From the NCBI GenBank assembly GCA_914767715.1, contig OU612066.1, positions 18,078,283 to 18,142,282 of the forward strand: a stretch of DNA of 64,000 nucleotides. Reading direction: 5' to 3'. The DNA comes from Membranipora membranacea (lineage: Eukaryota > Bryozoa > Gymnolaemata > Cheilostomatida > Membraniporidae). The position numbers and the translations under genes are program-made. The notes beneath the pieces were generated by a model that saw nothing but the letters and a program-made list of their open reading frames with translations, had not been told where the DNA came from and did no database searches. Position 1 is the stretch's first letter. The number at the start of each line of letters is the position of its first letter. Positions 24,081 through 36,097 of the stretch are shown here, in pieces.

Positions 24081-24744
24081 CAGAGCAGTTACCTGTTCCT
24101 GTTATTATATAGCCTGTGCTCTAACATCATAACAGCAATGTCTTCGAACCTCCCCTAAACTGAAGTGTTACCAAGCTTAAAGTCAGCAACTACTTTGAGT
24201 TTTGCATCGCGTAATGCACAAAGCTGATGCTACCCAGCAAATTATTTACTACCCATTAATGCATTGCTGCAAAACCTTGGTTGCCCTTTCATAAAGTTCT
24301 CATCGATTGATAGCAGATTGCACATTATGCATAGGGAAAAAGACCGAATCAAAATCGTTTGATTATTCAGTGAGACTTTTTTTTAAACATTTGATCCATC
24401 ATGTGAAATTATGCTGCTCAAAATCAACTAATATGGAACCAGACAGAGCAGTTTCCTGTTCCTGTTAAATTTAGCCTGTGCTCTATCATTATCACAGCAA
24501 TGTCTTTGATCCTCCCCTAAACTGAAGTATAACTCAGTCAAGAGTCAGCAACTACTTTGTGATATTTGCATTGTGTCATGCACAAAGCTGATGCTGCATA
24601 GATCATTAGTTACTACCCATTTATGCATTGCTGCGAAACCCTGGTTGCCATTTAAGATGCAGTCCGTCATAAGTAAACTGATGAGGCTTTGCCAGACCTT
24701 GAAATGATGTCATCCTAAACTTGAATTAGTGAAATATAAATTAG

Positions 24745-24907
24745 ATTAATCCAAAAACATAGCTTCCCAATTCAATTCAGTTTTTGCAGCCATTGGGGTT
24801 TAAGGGCTGCTGACTGCCCTGTGGTGCAGAACCAGCGCTTATACCCAGGATTTTCGTTGTTGAGTATGTTGCAAATCTGTGAAGGCAAATTGCAAGTGGA
24901 GTTATAT
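24745..24907. other. rearrangement junction joining Y-B intron 1 to the truncated tail of Y-C
   Basis: Left of about 24752 the sequence matches Y-A intron 1 (11380). Right of about 24920 it is the Y-C tail exon. The 150-200 bp between have no match elsewhere in the window. Compared with the other units, the junction removes Y-B exon 1 and promoter, a whole X gene with its spacer, and the last third of the Y-C tail. Confidence 0.7.
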
Positions 24908-27900
24908 CTAGTGGTGCCAGGGTTGAGTGACAGACGGCTTACAATCATCTTCTAAGGCCTCAGGTACAGGGAGAAAACTGGGGTTATCACAATACAGGTC
25001 TTCATTTTGCATGTTTCGCTGTCGAGTAGTTTGGAGGGATAGTCGTGGTCTTGGACGGGGTGGCATTGTCTGAGGATTGTCACAATAAGGGAAGGGGCTG
25101 TTTATTCGCTGATCAAACCTCGGTAGTGACAGCCGTGGTCTGGGACGGCGAGCTGCTACAGGCGGCTTCTCATCTTTTACTGCTGATGATTTTGTTATCG
25201 ATCCTTCCTTGTAATATTCACGAACATCAGCATAGCAGTAATCATTTGACTCTGAGGTAGCACTCTGAGCTCGATGTACCTGCACTGTGGGTTCTCTAGA
25301 CTGTGGTAGAGGAGGAAGTGGTCTCTCTTGAAAGACTCTAACACTGTCAGATCTTTGCTCACTTGTTTCAGCTCTACTCTCTTCAATGCCAATCACTCCT
25401 TCATCTTCTGCATCCCTGTTATATGAGCTGAGCTCTACTTCTGAAAATATTGACAAAGTGAGTTGGTGCTTTGTTGACTATGTTGTGACTTTGTGAATTT
25501 AATTCATCAGCGCATTAGAGTGTTGGCGACTTGTAATATAAATTGTGCTCACCCTAAGGTGCCGATGAATAATATTTTCATGATTAATATTTTAGCGGAT
25601 TTGTCCTACCCTACCTAAAAGATGAATTCTAATCATGAATGAAACCTTGTGCATACATTCATCTTAGTGTGTAGCGCCCTTTGTTTGTAAATTCATTGCG
25701 TGCATTTGGAATACTCTTCATGAAAACAACGAATATATATGTCGCCAACACAGCAATTCATGCAACTATCATTAACGAAAAAATCAAAACATCATCATTA
25801 TATTATTGACTTTCCATTGCTATCACCATGCGCAAAGTTGATGTTACATATTCAGGGTAGATTTTTAAAACACTTTGTTGGTATTCAAGTCAATATATTA
25901 TATTAACACACATTTACTGGAACCAACCTTCAAAGACATTGACGGAGTGGGAGGGATTTCTGTGTGCTCTCCGAGTTGTTTTATTGAAAGTTCGTCTTTT
26001 CATGTTTCTAGCGCGGAGGCAGAAAACAGTCAGGGCTATTCCCGATAAACAAAGAATCACTGCGCCTACAGCGCTCCCAACTATGACACCTGAAAACATA
26101 ATGACACATGTACATTCATATACCTACTAGCTGTTCTGTGATTTTCCAGTTTGTGAATCATGAAGTTGCCTGATGGCTTTTGTGTAAGTACTAACCATCT
26201 GCAATGCTAACCCAGATAGGTATTTTATCATTTCCGACAATTAATGGAATATCATTCTTTTATAAGCAATAGAATGGATTTAGACCCCGCTGGCCACTTG
26301 CCAAACGATATTTCATATAGCCTTAGTTAATAGTGTATCAGGGAATTCACATCGATGTGCAGGATATTATAAGATATACTACACTTACCTGTGTCTGTCG
26401 GGTCATTGTTTGGAGAAGCACTGGTTGATATGTTATTAGATACTGTCGTGTCGTCATCGTCATAGAAAACAACTTCATCAATGAACATAACGCCAATAAG
26501 TCAAGATAGTAGTTTTGCACATTGAAATGAGCATGCTAGAGTTTGCAGAGATGTCTATACAAGCATAATTTAAATTGAATGGGGATTTTCACATTTTTCA
26601 TATAATGGTAAACTGCAGTTGGCATTTTCCCTTGAATTCTCCCTGAATTATATGTTTGTTTAAAAATTCAAAACCAAATTCAACTTCTAAAACAATGACT
26701 TACCATGATACTCGAGGGTGATTATCTGACCTTGACTCCTTTCAATAGCGTACAAGTCTTTTCCTCTGGTTTGATAATCGGCCAAAACTGGTACAAACAT
26801 CTGTTTCTGGTCACACTCAGTATGATTGCAGGGGAAACTATTCACCCCCTCTGCTACCTTTGTGTAGTCTCCAGTATCTGTGTTGACAAGAAGTATCTCT
26901 GAGGCTTTGGTTTTACAGAGCAGTGCGTTTTCACCGATACTGACAGCTTGTGAAATTGTACCAGGATTCCCTTTAAGAGGCACAGGAGTAACCTCTAATC
27001 TCGAAAAGTCCACGTGACTGACTGTAATGTTTGTGTTTCCTTGAATTGTATATGCCCCTGAGATATTATCGATTTTTGCCATCGCATAAACGTCTCCAAA
27101 AGAACTCCTTAGTTGAAATGGGGTAGTTGAGAAGTTTTCAGAGAGGTTAACTTGGTAGATTGTTGAAGCAGCAGTGTAATATGCAAGATTATTGGCATAA
27201 TCTACAGAAGTTGGTCCGAAAGAAATTGATTTAAGTTGACTGCAGTTTAACGTTGTTTGATTTGGTTGGTTGTCGCAGAAAAACTTGGGTAGGTTGATTG
27301 TTTTGTTGTCCTTTTTTCCAGTGGAATGAACTTGTATTGCGGTTTCTTCATGGACAAGGAAAGTATCGTTGCCAATCTGTTGGATGCTTCTGATTTTTTC
27401 GTCGGTTGTCAGGATCACTTTTGACTTATGCTGTGATTTGCTCCTACTGTAAATACTCTTATCCAGTGAGTAGTATAACTTGTCATCAAAAAGTTTGTCC
27501 GGCTGAATTGCTTTCATGCTATTGAGATTTGTCAAGTTAACATCCAATTTGTGGGTAACTTCCAAGTTCAGAATCATGCTGCAACAATTAAAATAAAAAA
27601 AAGATACATAAACACACTCATATATACACATGCTAGTTGTTTGACACGTAAAAGCTAGGGACATAAATAGGCCCGACTATAAAATATAGCCGTAACCTTA
27701 TAAAACAGACCATTTATGACAAAAACCTACAGACAAGCTGAAGACTACACAATCATGTACTCAGTATATCGGGATAATGCTGACCAGTATCTGATTCATA
27801 CTTTAAGGCAAGCGCAACTTTAAAGCATATTTTCATGTCACAGGATGGGTTTATGAGGGACTGATTAGCTAATTAACTACACCATTTTCAACCCTCTTCC

Positions 27901-29535
27901 ATCACGCAAACAAGATAACAAAATGGCAGCTTCTACATTCTGAAAATTTTGATGTTAAATAGGATACCAGAACATTACTTACTTATAAGCTTTATGTTGC
28001 CAATGAATTAGGCAGCAGGGGTGTGGAAATAGTATATTCAGACAAACCAGGGAGTCCCAATCTCCCTGGACAAATGCTCTGCAAAAGATGCCTTCACCTT
28101 TAAGATTTATTTACCCTACTTCATTAGCTATGCCTGGTAAAATAACTCAGATTTTGTTGAATTCTTATGGTTCTTTTTTTGGATATTAACGAAAATGAAT
28201 GCCATTGTTTCTTATCAAAACACTATGAATAGAAGGATGGTACACACAACTGCAAGACTTTCACTGTCGATCGGAACATGAACCAATATTTTGATACAGG
28301 AACAAAGAGTTTGAAACGAACTGGAAATCAAATTTTGGTTATAAAGAACTAGTGATGGTTCACTGAAAGAAACACCGATACGGGTCATTTTACATAGCAA
28401 TTTCAAATTATTGATAGAGATGTGGATATAGTATAGACAACTCCAACATTTTCAGATACAAACCACATCAATCAATAAAGGGGCAACATATAGTGAGCAA
28501 CAAGAGATCATCTTGACTTGAATAAAAACCACAGCCAATTACATCATCATTTTATAAATGACGTGTTGAACAAACTATGCGGTGGCTATGTTTCTAAAGT
28601 ACTGTCTAACTTCTAACAAGAATCACAGGCTACACTTCCACATCCCACATAGACAATCCATTAATAGGCATAGTGCCAGGTTCATTTTAAAGAGCAGAAC
28701 AGCTCTCCCTAGTAAATCACTATTTTATAGCTATATGTAATTGCGATGAATTTTAGTTTTGTTTTTGGAAAACCTGACCAGACTATTTTTAAACTTGTTT
28801 AAACTTTTTTTTAATTGCATTAATCATTGTTGGTAAACTCTTCATCTCTATGTAAGCATGTTCTCATAAAAAAGAAAGAACCGGAAGTATTGTAAGAAGA
28901 GGTATTAGGGTCGAGGTAATTCAAGAGATAGGAGAAAGTTAATATGTTAAATATTCAACGATCAGTTACACCGGGTCTGTTTGAAGTCAAAATCAAGTTA
29001 CATACCTGGATACTCTAGCAGTCGATGCAGGTCTGTAACTGAGATTATTGTTAGAGGCTTCACCATACAATCCACACCACAATGCGAGTAGGAACTACAA
29101 ACAATAAATAATAGTAAGTTTTAGTCCATTGACCCAGTTGGTTAGATTTAGAACAAAATACATCTTCCATTGTTATTTCTGGGCCTATTGAGTTGAAACA
29201 CCAAATTTGTGAATTAATAAATACAGATTTGGACAAAACAAATTAATATGCAGTCCATCACAGCATGAACATAACAAGCTTGGCTAGTCCTTGCAAAGGC
29301 ACGTCATCGTCCACAGTTATCAAAAATTTGAAAAAGTAAAACATGGATCAGATTAATCCACTGCTCCTTCTATCAACCATGTGGGACATGGATTGAGTTG
29401 ATATTAATGAGATAAAGGACTCTAATCAATCACACAGTTAGAACATCTCACTTTGGTCAGACGAAAATATGAGTGCAATGATAACACAACTGCGATAATT
29501 CCTACCTGGATGATGATTGCTGCATTCCATCTCAT
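24908..29535 (-). CDS. Y-C: receptor-family gene with truncated cytoplasmic tail, ~590 aa
   Basis: Exons 29535-29506, 29094-29006, 27578-26704, 26472-26389, 26089-25928 and 25440-24908 give an open frame of about 590 codons. The signal peptide is MRWNAAIIIQFLLALWCGLYG. The ectodomain exon is intact, one codon shorter than the family norm, and diverged from Y-A/Y-E. Exon 5 keeps the transmembrane helix (GVIVGSAVGAVILCLSGIAL). The tail keeps RPLPPLPQ, DYCYADV and two PRPRLSL repeats, but stops after KPSVTQPWHH, losing the last ~140 residues and four conserved tyrosines. The usual exon 4 acceptor is missing because of an 18-bp deletion. A substitute AG at 26473-26474 would keep the frame (exon 84 instead of 87 nt), but its pyrimidine tract is poor. 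Intron 4 uses a GT donor. X-C lies 670 bp upstream. Probably expressed as a receptor with altered signalling, if the new splice site works. Confidence 0.65.
27600..28990. other. intron 2 of Y-C, distinct from the other copies
   Basis: About 1.4 kb with no supported coding sequence, and mostly without homology to intron 2 of Y-A, Y-B, Y-D or Y-E. The LINE remnant and the conserved CAGATAGCCAGTTACAGGCT block seen in those introns are absent. A short stretch around 27645-27680 (AAAGCTAGGGACATAAATAG) is shared with Y-A intron 2. Confidence 0.45.
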
Positions 29536-29656
29536 TCTGCTTATTTGTTACTGTCAAGGAACAAAGAAAAGCCTGTCACTTCTTAATTGAAGCAGGGTAC
29601 ACAAACCATGAACAAACGCTATACTCAAAATGCTTGAACAATAGAATCAATCGACG

Positions 29657-29663
29657 TTTTATA
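29657..29663 (-). promoter_or_regulatory. TATA box upstream of Y-C
   Basis: TATAAAA on the minus strand, 122 bp before the Y-C ATG, in the conserved block that precedes each Y gene. Confidence 0.45.
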
Positions 29664-30204
29664 CCACCTCTAGGCATAATCCTTATGTTTGAGCCACCAC
29701 AACTCTGCTAATTTTTTGCAAAAACTTATAAAGCCTTCCATCCTCTCCTATAATGCGAATATCATGCTCAAACTAAAATGAAGAACTCCGATTGGGCCTA
29801 CCTCAGCTACAGTGTTACGCTTTTGCCATAAATATATTAGTTTGTGTAAAAGTTTGATAGATTTTACATAACTACGTCAATATTATTATTAGTATGCAAT
29901 GATAGCAATACCCTTGTCTGGTCTTGGGAGAGGATGATATGTTTGAGACCATACTCTCCGAATAGAACAGGTGTTTGACACAGTCTTATGGCTTCAAATA
30001 CCCCTGGACAGTTTTTGATTATTGCTGATTCATCAGTAGGATGACTATGTTCCAAACAGTATAGTTGCCACTGTCAGCCGAGTTGAATATGGGATTTGAC
30101 AGATTTTAGATATGATTTGATTTGATGGATGTGATTTGTGAGACGCTGTGCGTTTTACTTTTTGGACCTTTATTATAGTCTCATGATCTTTAAAGACAAA
30201 CATT

Positions 30205-33200
30205 TTAATCCCAACAAAACCAAACATCTCTTGTACACGAGTTGATGGCGGCTAGCCGCAGTTTTGGAAACCTGCTTCCGAAAGTACAGAGTATACTCTT
30301 CTTTCCCCCACCTATAAAAAGAATAAGCAAAGTATTATCAACAATATTATACATATATAGTCAATTATTACATCAAATAGGAGTAGGAGGTAGCTCAGTT
30401 GGTTAGAGCGCCGTCCCTTCATATTGAAGGCCGTGGGTTCGAATCCCACTGAAGTCTACTGACTACTGGGGTTCGGTTGAACCCCCAGGTGTGCTCCGAC
30501 CTGCCTGCAAACTGAGAGCAAATATGCGCAGATATTGCAGCCTAGCCCCTAAGGCAACTAGTATTTCGCCTCCCATGCTTCAGGATGTGGCGTGTGATAT
30601 GACATCTTATTTTAATCAACCTTTTAATCAAATAGCCCATAAACTAAATATAAATTAGCCAGGATACTGTCAAAATATAATACAATTTTTTTTTCTATCT
30701 CTCCCTATCTTTCTATCATTTTGAAGCTAAGGAGGAAATGTATATATTGAGTTTCTACATAGTATAGGTGGTCATAATTTGCCAAGTTCTGTCTCGGCGA
30801 TGGTTACCGACAACAATACAACAATGACTCTATTTAGCTTACTGCGGTGTTTGATGAGTCGGAAGTCTCCAAGTGCGCCAACAGATAAAAACTTTCCATT
30901 AGGATTATGGATGTTTTGGACCTCAAACACGTTATCATCACACATCGATACAATTGGTAAAGGCTTTTCTCTGCTTGGCTGGAAGCGAATTAAAAAGAAA
31001 ATTCATGATGTATGCTTTTGGTGACCCTACTCTCTAAAAATCATGGGTTAAGTTACTGGGTGAATATAAGGTCATTTTGACCAGACATCTTTGAAAAAAA
31101 GTAACATGAAAATATATACCTTTATTTTCCCTCTTGATATCTTAATCTACTGCCTCTACTGAAATATTCATGTCTCATTTAGGTAAAATATAAGAATGGA
31201 CTGGTATCTGAGACTTAAAGAAAGAGAAAGAGAAAGAGGACGGATTTTGGCCGTCAATTCAGTAGATTGGTTAGGTCAAAAGGGTGAACAAAATAAAGTT
31301 TTTGGTACAAAAAAGAGATTTTTTTCCGCCCTTATAACACTCTCCTTGTCTTGGCAATCAGTCCGAAGACATGACAAATAATCAAGGTCAACTGAATAAG
31401 AAGTTGCCCTCCCTCAACCAGCTAAGGAAAACTTATTGGTAAGGAAAACTTAGAACTACTGTTCACAGCCAATGATAGGCTTTTATGTTATTCACATCTT
31501 CTTTCCTTCAATCTGATATCCTGTCAGCATGCCAGTATTGAAAGAAAAAAAGTCTGCTCAATTTCCCCTCCCACCTCCCTTTAACTAACCTATGTCGTAC
31601 ATTGTTGAAATTCTAACAATGTCTTGGTGATGCTGTTCATTTGCTCGTCAATTCTGCACCAGATTAACAACATCTAATACTATGGCAAGTACCCTGTCTG
31701 CCAAACAACATATACAGTGGCGTTGATTGTCACTTTCGGTTACAAATGCGTGAAGCGCCCCATATTTTTTCCCCTATAATATGTAACATTATAAAAAAGA
31801 AAAAAAGTATGTAGATGTTTATTCCTTTTGTAAGGCATCACAGTTTGAAGAATATCACAAAATATCCATTCCCCATTTCTTTCCATTTTTAAACCATTTT
31901 AAAGTTTGGAACATATACCAAATACATGCTTACCGTTGAGATAACCTTGTAACCAGATGGAGCTTCTGTCAATTGACCAAGCGAGTACTTTGAATAACCA
32001 CCGACCCATTTTCGATTGTAAATGTGTATGATGAAGAAAAGTCTGTTATCACCAGGTAGTTCATACATATCGAAGCTCAAAAATTCATATTCGCTCTCTA
32101 AAACAAGTGTCATTAATGAAGGGTTAGTTAGGGCTTACTGAAAAATAGAATAAAATCTATGCTCTAGCATAAGATTGTGTTATGTTACTCCTGTATGCCG
32201 AATATCAAAATACTTGGATAGTTTTTTCATTATAGTTTGCATTCTAGTGCTTGGTCACTTTTCTTCTGTTTGTTCTCTAACTGTATCACAAGTTGATTGC
32301 CAAAAAATTTAAGCCTCTCCAGTTAAAAACATTATGTCATATGAATTTTACTCCTGAAGCCTACAAAACTTAATAACGAAAGATTTGAACTATGGTTAGC
32401 ATATAATGACAACATATTGACTGCTATGAAGCATTTGAGGCAAGAACTAAACAAGAAGTGATCAATTCTTATGCATCATTTGAGACTTGTGGTGGTCTGT
32501 AGTAAAAGGATGCTCAAAACTTAATTATTTTATTTACCATATCTCCGAGGGTGCGTTTTTGTTAACAGTATAAACTCGTTGGATACTTCATCAAAGGAGG
32601 CTGGGACACTAGAATAATCATTGTCTAATTTCCAAATCCTCTCGTGGCTTGTCGCTCTTTCTTCTTTCAACCTTAGTTCGGGGCAGGCATCAGACATGGC
32701 TGTCAATAAACAGTACTCATAAAAATTATGTGACAGAGACTGTGCCAAACACTGTTGACCTTGAACTTTATCTCAGCCCAAATCCATCCATCCCTTAAAA
32801 GGCAGTATTCAATATATGGCGCAATCAAGGATTATCAAAGAATCCATCTTGGTCCTTCAAGAGGAAATATATAAGTAAAATATCAAACACACCATGGTAA
32901 AAATTAACAGCGACCACTTTCATTGATAATGATTGAAGAATGCAGATTAGTTTTATCTTGTGCCAACTGAATTTTTGATCTATTGTTATCAACGCTAACA
33001 AAGTTGAAATTAATATACCACGCAAGCTCTCGTCTATTGCCTCCGCTTTTAAAAATACAATCGTTTTCCTTAATAGCCGACCATATAAGTTTATAAGTTC
33101 ATGCTCAATCATCCATACGCAACTGAATCCGATATATTTTGAAAAACCTGGGATAGAATGTAACATCTTGTTGGAATCGTGGGGCGGGAAAGCTCTGAAG

Positions 33201-34055
33201 GTCCTTTCCAACTAAAATTGAGGATCAACTATAATGTTCACTGTTCACACCATTTGACGATGAAACCATTGGAAATTTTTTTACCTTATTTCCCTCTACC
33301 CCCTTTTGTGAGCCAACGGAATAAATGTGATTGACCCTATTTAACAATGATTTCCTTGTCAGCTTATGACAGGGAGTTAGTGGCTTGACGCATGGAGACA
33401 TATAGCTTGCATAATAACAGAACTATTACTTTTTGATACAAGCTCTATAACAAAAGGCAAATGGATTATGAGCTTGTGCTCCCATTGGTCTGGCCTTCGA
33501 TGATATATATTTACATCCTGGAGATGAGCCATTTCTCAATCTCAGCACCCCAATCACCCAAACATCTGTTATTTATGCAACCCTCTATTGTCATGTCTGT
33601 CTCTCCTTATTTTTATTTGCCATCGAATGCTGAGGCTTCACCAATCAAATCACTCATTTGTACACCTCAAAAACTCACTGGTTTAATATGAAGACCATGT
33701 TGTAGCAATCTGGTGTACTGTAAATCAATACATATGCAGCCTTGCCAGAGACTATAGATATATCTATAGTCTCTGGCCTTACTATACTAATATACTAAGG
33801 TTAAGATTAAGATTCACACAAGCTTCTAACTATAACCTGCAGTCTAATATCAAGACAGATGCCCGTAAATTTCTTCGTAAGAGTTAATTAATAAACCATA
33901 ATTATTTATAAATTTGGTAACAACTAACCAACTGATCAATGGATGTTTTTTGAAGAAGTCTGAAAGAATTATTCTTACACATACTGTATTCAATGAATTA
34001 CATGCTTACCTAATATTGCTATATAGTAAAGTAGAATTTCTGTGTTAGAAGTCAT
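30205..34055 (-). CDS. X-C: secreted X-family protein, 204 aa, intact
   Basis: Exons 34055-34010, 32699-32538, 32097-31934, 30978-30843 and 30311-30205 (stop TAA 30207-30205), all with GT-AG borders and the same phases as X-A. The signal peptide is MTSNTEILLYYIAILAMSDA, then CPELRLKEER. The conserved SFDMYELPGDNRLFF block in exon 3 is identical to X-A and X-D. The exon 4 and 5 C-terminus differs more (GKFLSVGALGDFRLIKH; NSCTRDVWFCWD). Intron 4 contains a tRNA-derived SINE (30381-30626). Function unknown; see X-A for features of the family. Substitutions concentrate in exons 2, 4 and 5. Confidence 0.75.
30381..30626 (+). mobile_element. tRNA-derived SINE in X-C intron 4
   Basis: The insert is flanked by the 9-bp direct repeat ATCAAATAG (30372-30380 and 30627-30635), and the site is uninterrupted in X-A (about 12365) and X-D (about 45845). 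An RNA polymerase III A box (TAGCTCAGTTGG, 30391-30402) and B box (GGTTCGAATCC, 30437-30447) sit at the 5' end. The acceptor stem does not pair and the anticodon arm is irregular, so it is a SINE head, not a working tRNA gene. The body has no similarity I recognise. Confidence 0.75.
32825..33200 (-). other. X-C intron 1 section containing an accidental open frame
   Basis: A 128-codon frame (33211-32825) lies wholly within intron 1. The homologous intron of X-D (about 47850-48110) has many indels and no equivalent frame. It is listed only so that the stretch is accounted for; coding is unlikely. Confidence 0.35.
33744..33777. repeat. 34-bp perfect palindrome in X-C intron 1 region
   Basis: Bases 33744-33760 are the exact reverse complement of 33761-33777 (arm GCCAGAGACTATAGATA). 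The related copies at about 531 and 52320 lack the hairpin, so it was inserted. CCTT flanks it on both sides and may be a short target duplication. Confidence 0.75.
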
Positions 34056-36097
34056 TTTATAAAGTGCTGAGTGAAGACTGGCTTGACTGGGTTGAACCGT
34101 TAAAATGTAGCAAGTAGCTCAAATTCAAAGCATCAATTCATTAAAATAAAGGGTGATAAAAATTCATTGTCCTTTCTTCAGTACATATGGGATATCGGAT
34201 ATGGTGAGTTAAAAATAAGGAATATTTGAAGCTTCAAAGTTACTTTTCTTGTTTTAGTATCCTTTGTTAGCGTTTCAGGCGATTAAAAACCAGATGAGGT
34301 CTGCAGCTTGTACCGGTATTTATGTTTCTTCGCATGGTTGTGTTTATGCTAATCTTTCAACAAATGGTAGTAAAACTGCTAAAAGAAATGACCTGAGTTA
34401 TGGTGCAAATTTTAAATTTTCTTATAAATGGCGATCATTTTCACAACAGTTGATGGAGATAGGGAAGTGAACTCCACAGTGTATTGATTATCCGTATAAC
34501 CTGTCTAGAACTTGCTAATCGTTGGTTATAAAAAAAACTTTATCTTTTTCTAATTCTTGTAACCTCAGTGAATTGGCCAGTAAAGTGAGATTTGCCTGTG
34601 GTAAAGAAGAATTAGTTTCAGGCTTGTGATTAGGAGCTTGTGACCTGACAGATGGAAGAGTTTCTGTTTTTGCCATGATTTCATAACAAAGGGCAGGTAA
34701 TTTGTGACCATGAGCTTCATTGGGTAGACCTTGTGTCTAACACATAAGTACATTCCGAAGATTAATTGTTTCTCAATAACTCAAACTTCTCTCAACATCT
34801 GCATACAACGAGCAGTGATGCCTTGCTGCCAGCCACTGCACAACTCGCAAATTGCCAGCTACAAACCATAAATCAAGCGTTGTTTTGCAATCCTTTGTTG
34901 TCATTTCTCTCCTTATGCCTCATTGCAGTGGGATACCAACTTTGACAGATACGTAGACTATATGAGGATAAAACAGACAAAATTAGTGTGGCTCTTACAA
35001 TTAGAGCAGGTCCTGAAATTCTATAAAACTATCCCTCAATGATAACTGAGCTATAGAAACAATAAAAAGAATATACTGCTGCTGCAGTATTAAATAGTAT
35101 CTGTAGAAAGAAACAAGTATACAATACCACCAAACAACAACTTACCAACTAATATTCAAGAATAGATTTACATGCTACTATTGGAAGCATTTGTAGTTTA
35201 GACTAAACTTTTGTGTCGCATTGCACCTTACTTTTTATCAGTTTTTTCGTAGCTTCATTATTTTCCATAAATTGCTACAAAAATTTCACACCTAAGGTCA
35301 ACAAACATATTTATTGGCTCAACATAAACTTTGATGAATTGATGTTGTGTGGGTAGAAAACTAAACCAGGAAAAGAACTTTTTGTATCTGAATAATTATT
35401 AACGCCACCATTCCTATATTGTCACTGCCAGGGAAAGGTTTTTTTTCCCAGATTAATTGCAAATTAATCCTAAATACTAAGCTGCTTTTCGACTGCACAG
35501 TGCATTGTTATTAGCAGTTTTTTGCTAGCATACATAAAAATGCAGGTGAATTTTGTTCATCCCTCCCATTGGGTAATTCTTATTCTCGAAGACAAAGGGA
35601 TTGTCATAAAAGATTATTCATTTCACAATTAATCTTCTATTTAACATCTGTAATTACGTAAATGCTACTTGTAATTTCCTTCTTATTTATTTAGTGGTAG
35701 ACTCACCTGAGAAGCTATAGAATTATTTATTTCACTCACTTAGCTGTTGTGGTTTCTATAAAAATGATTTTTTGCATGCATGTCACATCTACTCCGGGTA
35801 TTAGGATGTGATTTCTCTTCCTTGTCCAGCTTAGTTTTATGGTTGTGCTTGCACATATTTCGGTGCTTATGGCAAGTGACATTTTTCTTAACATGTCGGG
35901 CGGGGCAAGATTCTTGGGGCTCAGACTAATCGCCAGAACATTGACTAAAATAATGATCTACACAACCTCTTTGAAGATAGGAATCATACTTATATTGCCC
36001 TCTTCAACTGTCTACTGAGCCACGGGAATAATGTTTGTGGAGGGGACGACAATTTTTTTTTAGATGATGAAATTTGAGGTTTGTTGAGGTGTGTTGT
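34056..36097. repeat. spacer upstream of X-C, repeat families P and R
   Basis: No gene supported. Bases 34056-35000 are the conserved upstream flank of X exon 1 (family P), 35000-35750 is an R copy, and 35760-36097 matches 50660-50990. Homology stops at about 36098. Confidence 0.5.

Noticed and set aside
30384-30460. Functional tRNA gene
   Set aside because: A and B boxes are good, but acceptor and anticodon stems do not pair and the unit has SINE-type target duplications.
32825-33211. 128-codon open frame on the minus strand
   Set aside because: Lies inside X-C intron 1; the paralogous X-D intron has indels that destroy the frame.
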